Positions 8,358 through 17,248 of a stretch of DNA of 64,000 bases are shown here, in pieces. Position 1 is the first letter of the stretch, and each line of letters opens with the position of its first letter. The notes beneath the pieces were generated by a model, which had not been told where the DNA came from, did no database searches, and worked only from the letters and a program-made list of their open reading frames with translations. The position numbers and the translations under genes are program-made. Source of the DNA: Anaerotignum propionicum. Its GTDB lineage: Bacteria; Bacillota; Clostridia; Lachnospirales; Anaerotignaceae. The stretch spans positions 248,001-312,000 of the forward strand of contig NZ_JANGAD010000003.1 of the NCBI RefSeq assembly GCF_024461735.1, written 5' to 3'.

Positions 8358-9029
8358 CTACATCCCGATATATTTCACATATTCCGGAATGGACATGAGT
8401 TGCCTTTCAAGTTTTAATTTTGTATCTGCTGATACATAATTTTGCGTTGCCATTTCAAATCCTGCCTGTTCCACAGCTTGCAAATACTCATTTACGGTTT
8501 TTTTGACTTCTGAATCTTTGCTTTTTAAAAGCTTGCCACAATTTCGGTAAATTTCAAGAACGGGATTGCAGGACGCAAACACTGCTTTCATGGTTTCAAA
8601 ATTATTATTCCCTGGAAAGCCGCAGTTTGAAATCACCATAAATTGCTGCGTTTTTGGATTAGAATCTACAAGGTCAAAATTTTCGTCCGAATTTACAATC
8701 AGAGGACTTTTCAGAGGTACAAGTCTGTCTGCAAAATTTTTAAGAGCTGCGGTCATATTCCATGTATAAACAGGCGAAGCAAAGCAAACCACATCAGCAG
8801 AATTGTACTTGACTAAAAGCTCTGTCATATCATCCTGCATCACGCATTTGCCTGGTGTTTTAAACCAACAGTTAAAACATCCCTTGCAGTGTCCAATATT
8901 CTTATTTATTAAAAACACATTTTCTGTATCTGCACCAGCTTTTTTAGCACCATTCAAAAACGCTTCTGCAATTACATTTGTGTTGCTGTTTGCCCCAGCA
9001 GGGCTTCCGTTAAATATTATAAATTTCAT
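8358..9029 (-). CDS. Flavodoxin-like NAD(P)H-dependent FMN reductase
   Basis: A 223-residue protein of the multimeric flavodoxin/WrbA-like class. It has an N-terminal FMN phosphate loop FNGSPAGANSNTNVIAEAFL, a CKGCFNCW-(x6)-C cysteine cluster typical of iron-sulfur-flavoprotein-like members, DDMTELLVKYNSADVVCFASPVYTWNMTAALKNFADR (flavin site) and a C-terminal helical extension. It probably reduces quinones, nitro compounds or flavin in the cytoplasm. Monocistronic on the minus strand. Confidence 0.85.
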   Translation of the reverse strand: MKFIIFNGSPAGANSNTNVIAEAFLNGAKKAGADTENVFLINKNIGHCKGCFNCWFKTPGKCVMQDDMTELLVKYNSADVVCFASPVYTWNMTAALKNFADRLVPLKSPLIVNSDENFDLVDSNPKTQQFMVISNCGFPGNNNFETMKAVFASCNPVLEIYRNCGKLLKSKDSEVKKTVNEYLQAVEQAGFEMATQNYVSADTKLKLERQLMSIPEYVKYIGM

Positions 9030-9313
9030 TGTATTGTGTTCTCCTTTTCAATAATTGATGCATTGTACACTACTAAATTAGCATTTCGTTCTCCCTTTCG
9101 GGGAGGAGATACCTTAATTCCCATGGAGATACAGTTTGACTATCTATTCATGTTTTATGCATCCTTACAGTCATTGTAGAGAAGATTAAGCAGATTTTCA
9201 ATAAACGCTCTAGAGTTAAGAATCGGATTTTTGTTTAAATTATATTCGTTCTAACAGAAGTATCGCTAGTAAAACAAGATTTAATTATGACCCATTCTTC
9301 CGTTTTCTATTTA

Positions 9314-11416
9314 TCAAAGATTTTTTTGCGTATGTCGAGAAAGAAAGTGGGTTGGTTTCCCTGAATAAAACAAAGTCAATTTATGCATTGCTCTTGTGCA
9401 GGCAATATAGAGCAGGCCTCTGTCATATTTGCTGTAGTAATCATTCTGGCTCACATCAGGCACAATTACTTCGTCAAACTCCAAGCCCTTTGACATCTGA
9501 ATAGAGGTAACAGAGATACCATTTGCAAAATGGGTGCTATCCGTGGAAATATGCTGAATATCGTAATCCTTTTTGAGAATATCAAACATATCCTTAGCGG
9601 CACTGTTGGTTTTTAGAATAATGCCAAGAGAAACATAATCACTCTGTAAAAAGTCATTTAGCTTTGCTCTGATTGTGTTTAATTCCGCTTGCTTGTCAGC
9701 ACAGGAAATTACCATTGGCATATCTCCGTGTCGCACCATGGGTTCCAGTTTTTCCACCTGTCCGATACCCTTTGCAAAGGTAATGATTTCATAGGTGGAA
9801 CGGTAGCTTTTATTTAGTTCTAAATAACTAGCATCACTGTAAAGCTCTTGTAGTTGAGCCATGGTATGCAAATGGTTTGGATTGATAGACTGCCCAAAGT
9901 CACCTAAAATTGTTTTTTGACAGTAGTAAATGCGGTTAAGCACGGCATATTGAATGGGGGTGTAGTCCTGCATTTCATCTATAACCAAATGTTTGATAAG
10001 ATTACTTTCATTTAAACCCTGGAAAGCTCCGTGCAGATAAAGGAACGGAAAGACATCACACCAATCCAAAGTTTGTTTCTTCGGTAGAACGAGCAGTTGG
10101 GGGTGTCCTAGCCATCGATAAAAATCCTTGTATAACGCAAGGGTATTTTTGGTTTTAAGCATGGCGGTTAAGCTTTTTAAGATTATTTTTGCTCTTGGAA
10201 TTTCATCAACCATAAAATTAACCGATTCAAAATGTTCATGAATGTCATTGGCAATCAGCTCAAGTCTTTTTTTGATAGGATAACTGCGGTAGGCAAAGAA
10301 ACGCCTCTGTATCCAATCCGCTGTCACTGAAAACTGCCCAAAGGTATAGTCAGTCGATTCAAAAATGAGCGTTGGAAGCTCCTCGATGTAGCTATCAATT
10401 TTTCTCACAAAATCTATTGTAGACTTAAAGCGTACTCGCTCTGCCCACTTTATATCTTCTGTTTCTAGTGGGTCTTTCTCTGGCTCAAACCGGATTATTC
10501 CACTTAGCTGTTCATCAGCAATATCCCAAAAGCTTCGTTCACAAATTGGTTCCTCGCCAAGCTCTGGCAGGACATTTGCAATATAATCGCCGAATACCTT
10601 ATTGGGAGACAGGATTGTGACATTGTTTGCCGACAGCCTATCCTTAAAACGGTAGAGTAGAAAAGCGATTCGGTGAAGTGCAATGGAGGTTTTTCCTGAG
10701 CCAGCCACTCCCTGAATAATCATAGTCTTAGCTTTGTCATTTCGGATAATTTGGTTCTGCTCCTTTTGTATGGTTGCGATGATGGATTTCATCTTTTCAT
10801 CTGAGGTCTGGGAAAGCTCACGCTGCAAAACATCATCTTGAATGTTAACAGAGCTTTCAATTGCATATTCCAGCATACCGTTTTTTATCTTGAATTGGCG
10901 TTTACGGGCCAGCTTGCCCTCAATCCTACCCACAGGGGCATCATATCCAGCTGAACCAATCTCATAGTCATAAAACATACTTGCAATGGGGGCACGCCAG
11001 TCCAAAATAAGCAGTTGGTTTTCGTGGGTAAAGGCAAATCGCCCAATATAATGTTTTATCGCCTCTGCATCGCCATTTGTTTGAAAATCAATTCTTGCAA
11101 AATAGGGTGACTCCTTTAGTTTGGCAAGCTTTTCCCATATACCTACAGAGAAAGCACCGATGTGGTCTATCTGTTTTAGTGCAAGCTCGTTTTGAAACAT
11201 TTCATTGGGGTCGATTTCTCCACGATAGTCTGCCATGTAGCGCTTTGCATCTGCATATTCCTTGTCAATTTTCTTAACATTGTTATTCGCCACTTGCGCA
11301 GCGTCATCCAACTTTTCGTTCATCATGGCAAGGTGTGCAATCTCATCAGGAAAAGGGATAGAAGATTGAACGGCAGGCACTGTTTCGTTCCTGCCGCTTT
11401 GTGGTTTACGATTCAT
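9314..11416 (-). CDS. HelD-like UvrD/Rep-family helicase
   Basis: A 700-residue protein starting at ATG 11416 (GGGAGG upstream), overlapping the end of the AraC-GNAT gene. It has an N-terminal coiled-coil arm (DEIAHLAMMNEKLDDAAQVANNNVKK), the DWRAPIASMFYDYEIG segment characteristic of HelD proteins, Walker A GVAGSGKT near residue 237, Walker B HLVIDEMQDYTPIQ, the motif III/IV region LNKSYRSTYEI and the C-terminal motif SIQMSKGLEFDEVIVPDV ... YIACTRAM. HelD proteins dislodge RNA polymerase from DNA with ATP, and some protect it from rifamycins. The translational coupling to an AraC-GNAT protein suggests a stress- or drug-responsive pair. Confidence 0.88.
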   Translation of the reverse strand: MNRKPQSGRNETVPAVQSSIPFPDEIAHLAMMNEKLDDAAQVANNNVKKIDKEYADAKRYMADYRGEIDPNEMFQNELALKQIDHIGAFSVGIWEKLAKLKESPYFARIDFQTNGDAEAIKHYIGRFAFTHENQLLILDWRAPIASMFYDYEIGSAGYDAPVGRIEGKLARKRQFKIKNGMLEYAIESSVNIQDDVLQRELSQTSDEKMKSIIATIQKEQNQIIRNDKAKTMIIQGVAGSGKTSIALHRIAFLLYRFKDRLSANNVTILSPNKVFGDYIANVLPELGEEPICERSFWDIADEQLSGIIRFEPEKDPLETEDIKWAERVRFKSTIDFVRKIDSYIEELPTLIFESTDYTFGQFSVTADWIQRRFFAYRSYPIKKRLELIANDIHEHFESVNFMVDEIPRAKIILKSLTAMLKTKNTLALYKDFYRWLGHPQLLVLPKKQTLDWCDVFPFLYLHGAFQGLNESNLIKHLVIDEMQDYTPIQYAVLNRIYYCQKTILGDFGQSINPNHLHTMAQLQELYSDASYLELNKSYRSTYEIITFAKGIGQVEKLEPMVRHGDMPMVISCADKQAELNTIRAKLNDFLQSDYVSLGIILKTNSAAKDMFDILKKDYDIQHISTDSTHFANGISVTSIQMSKGLEFDEVIVPDVSQNDYYSKYDRGLLYIACTRAMHKLTLFYSGKPTHFLSRHTQKNL

Positions 11417-12260
11417 GTGAGACCTCCCTTGGCAAAATAAAGCGTTGTGTGGGATAACCGAATTCCGTAAGTAGTTCCCCTTCTGCAAAGCCCAATTCCT
11501 GAATTAGCTTACGGTGTCCTGTATCCGCCTTATCTCCCTCTCTGTAAGTTGTAATACTGATTTCTTTTTCCCTAATCATTTCACCCATCACTTTATACAA
11601 AAATACTTTTGGAATTCCATTATTACGATAAAGGGGGTGCGTACCCATAAAGTCAATACTTCCTGTTTCGTAGGTGAAAAGCATAATACCAACCGCTATA
11701 GAATTATCCTTTGTGATAAGTGCCTGCTTGCTTTTGATATACCCCTTTAATTCCAAAATATATTCATCCTCCTGCAAATGGGGGAAGCCGTCAATCACTA
11801 GGCGTACTAAGTCCATCCAAGAGGGGATATCATCTTCTGTTGCAAAATGAATCATCCATTTGTCTGTTTTTTTGCTAAAAAGCATTTCATATTCTCCCTC
11901 CAAACGAAACTTTAGTTGCAATGGATAAAATTTTTCATTTTCTCGATATTGATTAGGGGGCTGCTTATACATAGCTGTGAAAATATTTGTGAAGGATTGC
12001 TGTGTTTCGTAGCCTGCCATTATAGCAATTTCTATGATTGGCTTTTCTGAAAAAACCAATAACTTTGCTGCTTCGGTGAGTTGTCGCCGTTGCACATAGT
12101 CATGTATGGTGAACCCTACAGTATTGGTGAACGCTCTATGTAGGTGATATTTGGAGTAATGAATTGCTTCCGCAACCCGTTCTAAATCTATCTTTTCTGT
12201 TAGATGGGTTTCAATAAATTGAATTGCGGCTGAAATTTTTGTGATACTCTTGGGATTCAT
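11406..12260 (-). CDS. AraC-type DNA-binding domain fused to a GNAT acetyltransferase
   Basis: A 284-residue protein. Residues ~5-105 are a complete AraC HTH pair (IDLERVAEAIHYSKYHLHRAFTNTVGFTIHDYVQRRQL ... IAIMAGYETQQSFTNIFTAMYKQPPNQYR). Residues ~135-275 look like a GNAT domain (IHFATEDDIPSWMDLVRL ... SIAVGIMLFTYETGSIDFMGTHPLYRNNGIPKVFLYKVM, the RNNGI region corresponding to the acetyl-CoA loop). Its stop overlaps the HelD-like gene start by 11 bases. AGGAGG precedes ATG 12260. Regulation by acetyl-CoA or a modifiable ligand is an inference. Confidence 0.8.
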   Translation of the reverse strand: MNPKSITKISAAIQFIETHLTEKIDLERVAEAIHYSKYHLHRAFTNTVGFTIHDYVQRRQLTEAAKLLVFSEKPIIEIAIMAGYETQQSFTNIFTAMYKQPPNQYRENEKFYPLQLKFRLEGEYEMLFSKKTDKWMIHFATEDDIPSWMDLVRLVIDGFPHLQEDEYILELKGYIKSKQALITKDNSIAVGIMLFTYETGSIDFMGTHPLYRNNGIPKVFLYKVMGEMIREKEISITTYREGDKADTGHRKLIQELGFAEGELLTEFGYPTQRFILPREVSHES

Positions 12261-12500
12261 GTAGAAAGCCTCCTGTCCATTTTATTTTACAAGATTAAAA
12301 AAATTAGTTTTATTGATTCTTGCTCTTTTTTCGTTTACAGGCAAAAGTTTTGGTCTACCACAGATGAGATAGGGTATTTGGAGTGGTTTTCACTGGAAAT
12401 TTGGAATGTCAGGTTCAGAAAAAAAGCTGTTGCAATATGTTGTCTTGAATGTCCACTCTCTTTATAAAAGCATTGAAAGAGTATTTTTAGAAATGAATAA

Positions 12501-12539
12501 AGTAGCACAGACCGATTATTTTAGTGACCCTGTGCTACT
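12501..12539. terminator. Terminator for the AraC-GyrI remnant
   Basis: AGTAGCACAG (12501-12510) pairs with CTGTGCTACT (12530-12539). On the minus strand the stem is followed by TTTATT. Confidence 0.6.
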
Positions 12540-12552
12540 TATGACGGCTTTT

Positions 12553-13287
12553 TTATTTAATTGCTACCAATTCAATATATCCTCTTGTACCGATTGGTTC
12601 AAGCTGTATACGCGGGTTTTCTTGATCCCAAGTGTAGCCAATTACAGTGGGATCATATTTTTTAATAGATTCCCACACCTGCTCGATTGCCTGGCAGAAG
12701 TCTTCTTCGGGAAAAGGCTCCCCTTGGAACATCAAATATTTGCAGGCGGGTAGGTTGATTAGGTCAAATCCCTCCGGAATAATATCTGCATAATCCATTG
12801 CAACCTCAACACCCTGCACATACGCTGAAGTGCCTGGTTTGATATAGCTTGCAGGGAGCCAAAGGGAAACAGGCTCTTTGCTAATGGATTTCATACTTAT
12901 AAGTAGTCCCCACACATCACAACCAACTTCTTCGCAGTAGGTAAAATAGTCGGCCGCCTTTATTCCTCGTTTGATGAGTACTTTCCTTGCAGGTTTCTCA
13001 ATAACTTGAATAAATACATTTTTTACGTTTTCCATTTTATTCTCCTTTCGGATAGCTCTGAACTTTACGCCATAAGGGGTGAAAAGATAAAGAGGAATGG
13101 GTGAAGCCGCATATTCCCTTGGATTGCAGCCAAACTCACGTAAAAAGGCACGCTGATATCCATCCACACTGCCAAAACCAAGCTCAAATGCAACATCAAG
13201 AATTTTGCAGTCTTCATCACGCAGCGTCAGTGCCGACCTGGATAGCCGTAATCTCCGGATATAATCCGCAGGTGTTAGATTCGTCCA
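12553..13287 (-). pseudogene. AraC-type regulator with GyrI-like domain, N-terminus lost
   Basis: Read on the minus strand, the frame is open from just after a TAG near 13290. It encodes the second half of an AraC HTH (LTPADYIRRLRLSRSAL ... ILDVAFELGFGSVDGYQRAFLREFGCNPREY), then a GyrI-like effector domain (VFIQVIEKPARKVLIKRGIKAADYFTYCEEVGCDVWG...). The first HTH and normal N-terminus are absent, and no start codon precedes the HTH remnant. An internal ATG at 13035 has a good RBS (AAAGGAG), so a free 160-residue GyrI-like protein could still be made. Such domains bind small molecules or peptides. Confidence 0.7.
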
Positions 13288-13646
13288 CTACTTTTTTTGC
13301 TAATCATGTTTTACATTTACAATATCAATATCACGCAAAATTGTCCTATGTGATACCCAAACTCTTGTACAAGTATCGTCGCTGTTACGCAATTTCTGTT
13401 AAGAATATAAAGAAAATTTTAAGTTGACTTTCGATTTTCATATTTCCTAAAGGTAATGTGTATAGTATAGCATAAATGAATTTCTTATGAATGTGTATTT
13501 AATAGAATGAAATTGAAAGTATTATGTACTTAGTATGGTGCACAAAGCAATTATGTTTTTACTTCAATTCTTGTTGGTGTTGGATATGGCTTTCACTTAC
13601 GCTTTAGAGTATGCTTTGCTTGCAAAATTAAAAAGGGGGAAATGCG
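13288..13646. other. Boundary region between cargo block and conjugation core
   Basis: No convincing gene. AT-rich sequence upstream of the plus-strand conjugation core; the promoter for the RHH gene is presumably here, but I cannot choose one with confidence. Confidence 0.4.
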
Positions 13647-13940
13647 ATGAAAGAAACAAAAAGTTTATGTGCCAAAATTCCTATTGAATTGCACAATAAA
13701 GTAAGAACAAGCCAAGAAGAAAGCAGACTTACTCTAAACCAATATATAGAAAATCTGCTGATTGAATACTATCAAATGAAGGAGATGAAGAACATGCCAC
13801 AAACGAGGACACTTGCTTTGCAAATATCAGAGGAACTTTTCTTAAGGATTAAAAATTATCTTGATAAAAACCCGCAGTTAACCCAAAAGGCATTTATTAC
13901 TGATCTTATCATAAAAGCTTTAGATGAAGCAGAGTCATAA
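13647..13940 (+). CDS. Tandem ribbon-helix-helix (Arc/CopG-like) protein
   Basis: A 97-residue protein made of two similar halves: SLCAKIPIELHNKVRTSQEESRLTLNQYIENLLIEYY (about 5-42) and TLALQISEELFLRIKNYLDKNPQLTQKAFITDLIIKALDEAE (about 54-95). Each has the strand-helix-helix pattern of RHH DNA-binding proteins, so one chain may form the two-strand fold that usually needs a dimer. GGGGGAA precedes the ATG. It is the first gene of the plus-strand conjugation core and could be its transcriptional regulator. Confidence 0.7.
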   Translation: MKETKSLCAKIPIELHNKVRTSQEESRLTLNQYIENLLIEYYQMKEMKNMPQTRTLALQISEELFLRIKNYLDKNPQLTQKAFITDLIIKALDEAES

Positions 13941-13959
13941 AAATCAATAGAACAGCAAC

Positions 13960-13988
13960 AAAAGCAGGGAACATCCTTGCTTTTGGTT
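13960..13988 (+). terminator. Hairpin after the RHH gene
   Basis: AAAAGCAGGG (13960-13969) pairs with CCTTGCTTTT (13975-13984) with one mismatch, followed by GGTTTT. It could attenuate transcription into the next gene. Confidence 0.55.
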
Positions 13989-14064
13989 TTAAATTTGTTG
14001 GTTTCTGTGTATAGCATAAATAAATTTCTTGTGCTATTGTGTTGTGCTGAAGGAGGTGAAAAAA

Positions 14065-14367
14065 ATGCAGAAAGAAAAATTACTTAGTGAGTTGTATAAT
14101 GGAAATTTGTGCCCCATAGCAAAGGAAGTGGTACAGGGAAGTGAATATCAAAAGTGCATGGATGAGTTAGCTGAGATTGAGGAAAAATTTAGCAGTCAGC
14201 TAGATGCAGAGAAAAAAGAAAAACTGCAAGATTTTGTAACGGCACAAGGAAAACTCAGTTGTATCAATGCTGAGGAACGATTTACACAAGGCTTTCGTAT
14301 GGGAGCAAAACTGATATTGGAAATAATGAATGAAGATGACGGAGAGCTGGAATTATTGAAAAATTAG
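14065..14367 (+). CDS. DUF6809-like small protein
   Basis: ATG 14065 follows AAGGAGGTG, giving 100 residues; the upstream in-frame start at 14029 is unlikely. The pattern KLLSELYNGNLCPIAKEVVQGSEYQKCMDELAEIEEKF ... FTQGFRMGAKLILEIM matches the small helical DUF6809-type proteins of Clostridia and their mobile elements. Function unknown. It lies between two hairpins, upstream of the VirB6-like gene. Confidence 0.65.
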   Translation: MQKEKLLSELYNGNLCPIAKEVVQGSEYQKCMDELAEIEEKFSSQLDAEKKEKLQDFVTAQGKLSCINAEERFTQGFRMGAKLILEIMNEDDGELELLKN

Positions 14368-14394
14368 CACTCCGTCATTTTTTATGCAACCCTT

Positions 14395-14424
14395 AAGCAT
14401 ATCGTGAAAACGATATGCTTTTTT
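14395..14424 (+). terminator. Terminator/attenuator upstream of the VirB6-like gene
   Basis: AAGCATATCG (14395-14404), loop TGAAAA, then CGATATGCTT (14411-14420) and TTTT. It is a perfect 10-base stem with a T run, 28 bases before the next start. Confidence 0.75.
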
Positions 14425-14451
14425 ATTTGGATAGAAAGGAGGTTACGCTTT

Positions 14452-15354
14452 TTGTTTATATGGGATTTTTTGCTTAGTGATGTGATGGATCAAATTATGG
14501 ATTGGTTTTATGGACATCTTGTAGGCTTTCTGGGCGACTTTTTTGCTCTGATGGGCAATATGGGGGTGGAATTATTTGATATGAATTGGGTTCAAAGTAT
14601 TGTGCTGTTTTTTTCTTATCTTGCGTGGACTCTTTATGTTACGGGGCTTGTGGTGTCCTGTTTTGAAACTGGGATTGAATATCAGAACGGACGAGGAAAC
14701 CTTAAGGATGCAGGGATAAATGCCATAAAAGGATTTATGGCGGTAAGCCTTTTTACTGTTGCCCCAATAGAACTGTATAAGTTATCGGTGAATTTGCAAG
14801 GAAGTTTTACTACAGGAATTACAGGGCATGCAAATGGAATTAGTGATTTAGCAAACAGCATTATTACTGGATTAAACAGTGCGGGGAATATTGATGCTGT
14901 TGGCAGTTCTAATGTTTTTGGCGGCATGTCAGATGTCACTTCACCTATTATGGGCTTGTTCACGATAATTCTTATGGGATATGCGGTGATAAAAGTATTT
15001 TTCGCAAATCTCAAGCGTGGCGGTATTTTGCTCATTCAGATAGCCGTTGGAAGCTTATATATGTTCTCTGTTCCCCGTGGATATTTGGATGGATTTATAG
15101 GGTGGTGCAAACAGATTATAGGACTTTGCTTAACAGCTTTTTTGCAAGCAACCATACTTATGGCAGGACTAATGGTATTAAAAGACCATGCATTACTGGG
15201 TTTTGGACTCATGCTGTCCGCTGGTGAAATTCCAAGAATTGCAGGGTCATTTGGTTTGGATACATCAACAAAAGCAAATGTGATGAGTGCAGTATATACG
15301 GCTCAAGCCGCAGTAAATACAACTAGAACCATTGTGCAGGGGGTGGCGAAGTAG
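14452..15354 (+). CDS. VirB6/TrbL-like conjugal transfer membrane protein
   Basis: I start at TTG 14452, which sits 8 bases after AAAGGAGG; the upstream in-frame GTG at 14404 lies inside a terminator stem. The 300-residue product has about six hydrophobic segments (for example VLFFSYLAWTLYVTGLVVSCF, GFMAVSLFTVAPIELY, MGLFTIILMGYAVIKVFF, IIGLCLTAFLQATILMAGLMVL), as in the VirB6/TrbL-like proteins of clostridial ICEs (CD1112 type). It forms the inner part of the type IV secretion channel. The methyltransferase gene follows by 34 bases. Confidence 0.82.
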   Translation: MFIWDFLLSDVMDQIMDWFYGHLVGFLGDFFALMGNMGVELFDMNWVQSIVLFFSYLAWTLYVTGLVVSCFETGIEYQNGRGNLKDAGINAIKGFMAVSLFTVAPIELYKLSVNLQGSFTTGITGHANGISDLANSIITGLNSAGNIDAVGSSNVFGGMSDVTSPIMGLFTIILMGYAVIKVFFANLKRGGILLIQIAVGSLYMFSVPRGYLDGFIGWCKQIIGLCLTAFLQATILMAGLMVLKDHALLGFGLMLSAGEIPRIAGSFGLDTSTKANVMSAVYTAQAAVNTTRTIVQGVAK

Positions 15355-15388
15355 CAAGGGAAGTGCTTATAGAATGGAGATGATTTAA

Positions 15389-16037
15389 ATGTTTACAATG
15401 GGAAGCCTTTTTGATGGGATTGGCGGATTTCCCCTTGCTGCAGTTCACAATGAAATTGTGCCTTTGTGGGCCAGTGAAATCGAAAGTTTTCCCATCGAAG
15501 TTACTAAAGTACGATTTCCCGAGATGCTCCATGTTGGTGACATTACAAAGCTTGATGGGAGCAAACTTCCTGTTGTGGATATTATTTGTGGAGGCTCGCC
15601 TTGCCAAGATTTATCTGTAGCAGGAAAGAGAGCAGGACTTGAAGGTGAACGTTCCGGACTCTTTATGGAGCAGATTAGAATAACAAAAGAAATGAGGTGT
15701 GCCAATGGAAAAGACGGAAAAGCAAATGACCTTATTCGACCTCGATTCTTCGTTTGGGAAAATGTCCACGGAGCCTTCTCCTCTCAGTTTGGAGAAGATT
15801 TCAAAGCGGTTCTTGAAGAGACCGTTCACCGTATCTGTACCTCGACCTGCGGGAGGGGTATGGAAACCTGCTGGGTGCATTTTGGGAGGAGAATTCTCCC
15901 TTGCTTGGAGAGTTCTCGATGCTCAATACTGGGGTGTCGCCCAAAGACGCAAAAGAATCTTTCTTGTCGCAGATTTTGGAGGACACACCGCTCCCAAAAT
16001 ACTATTTGAGCAAGACCGCTTGCTTGGGAATACTTAG
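15389..16037 (+). pseudogene. C5 cytosine DNA methyltransferase, N-terminal half (motifs I-VIII), frameshifted
   Basis: Frame from ATG 15389 encodes motif I (GSLFDGIGGFPLAA), motif IV (GGSPCQDLSVAGKRAGLEGERSGL, catalytic Cys in SPC) and motif VI (PRFFVWENVHGAFSS). Around 15810-15840 the homology moves to the +1 frame, giving SVPRPAGGVW ... EFSLAWRVLDAQYWGVAQRRKRIFLVADFGGHTAPKILFEQDRLLGNT, with motif VIII (QRRKRIF), ending at TAG 16035-16037. A one-base insertion or two-base deletion explains this. Motifs IX-X lie in the next, overlapping gene, so the enzyme is split. It would modify cytosine to protect or mark the element DNA; as sequenced it is probably inactive. Confidence 0.75.
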
Positions 16038-17247
16038 ACGAGCAAAATCCAGGGGTAAGGAGTTGCCTAAACAATTAAAAACAGCATTGGAAATACAAGC
16101 CGGAATTACACAGGCAGATAATAGCAGTCTACCAAATATAAAAGAGATGAAATCTTATCACATTAATCAAAGGAATGAAGGAATTGACCTTGAAAATCTT
16201 TCGGGTGCATTGATGGCAACACAGAATATGCAGATGCAGACCTTTGTTACAGAACCCATGATTTGTTTAAATGACCAAGGTGGAAACCGCATGGATATTA
16301 CCGAAAATATAACAGCTACATTAAGAGCAAGCATGGGTGGAAACCTCCCAATTATTATGGGAAGTCAGCAAGTAGGTGCGGAAATTTGTGAAAATATTTG
16401 CCCCACGATTACATCTGCCGTTGGAATAGGGAGAGAAAATCAACCTGTTTTGTTTGATAATCACGGTAAGGATTGCCGATATAACGGACCATTGAAAGTT
16501 GCACCGACAGTGGCAGCAGTTTATGGTACAGGTGGCAATAATATTCCTCTTGTTTCAAAGCCCGTTGCGTATAGCTTGGATAGCAAAGACAGCAATTCAA
16601 TGAAATCTAATAACCCATTATCGGGGTGTAGGGAAACAGATAAATCACGAACCCTTGATACTTCGAACCCAGATCCAAGTAAAAACCAAGGTGGAATTGC
16701 CATCGTACAGGAAAGTTATTGCATTGCCAGTAATACGATTAACCGCCAAGATCACAATGGAGGCAATGGTCACGGGGTGCAAAAAGACATCAGTTATACC
16801 CTTACGACATCAGATATTCATGCTATTTATAAGCCTGAGCCTTATCAAGATGTAGTAGGAACATTATGTAATGGTGATTGGAAAGGTGCAGGCAGTCAAT
16901 ATGTCAGCCAAGATAAGTGTATTATTGATAGCCAAAGCACCATATATGGACAGTCTGCATTTGCAGATTACAAGGAAGGTTGCGGTACATTAAGAGCCGA
17001 AGGCGGTGACAATGGTGGAGGAAGTGAAAATCTTGCAGTATCACGGAACCTTGTCCGTAGGCTGACACCTCTTGAATGCGAAAGACTGCAAGGCTTTCCT
17101 GATGATTGGACAAATATACCAAAAGCTTCGGATTCGCCAAGATACAAGGCACTTGGAAACAGTGTGGCAATTCCATGCGTAGATTTTGTTCTCCGTGGGA
17201 TTGCTTTTTACTTGGGAAAATTCAAGGAAGAAAGTGAGGAAAGTTAA
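15705..17247 (+). pseudogene. C5 methyltransferase second half with motifs IX-X, overlapping out of phase, frameshifted
   Basis: ATG 15705 follows GAGGTG (15694-15699). It opens a frame, +1 to the first half, that begins MEKTEKQMTLFDLDSSFGKMS. After the same lesion near 15810-15840 the homology continues in a third frame as YLDLREGYGNLLGAF ... LSQILEDTPLPKYYLSKTACLGILRRAKSRGKELPKQL and on to 17247. The centre (16200-17030) is a repetitive Gly/Asn/Asp-rich region with recurring TLRA...GG modules, perhaps a target-recognition region. Motifs IX-X close it: RRLTPLECERLQGFPDDWT and RYKALGNSVAIPC. Thus one indel breaks both overlapping genes. The remaining open frame starts at 15901 or earlier. Confidence 0.7.
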
Positions 17248-17248
17248 A

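Noticed and set aside
14404..14451. In-frame GTG 14404 as start of the VirB6-like gene
   Set aside because: It is within a terminator stem and lacks an RBS; TTG 14452 has AAAGGAGG at good distance.
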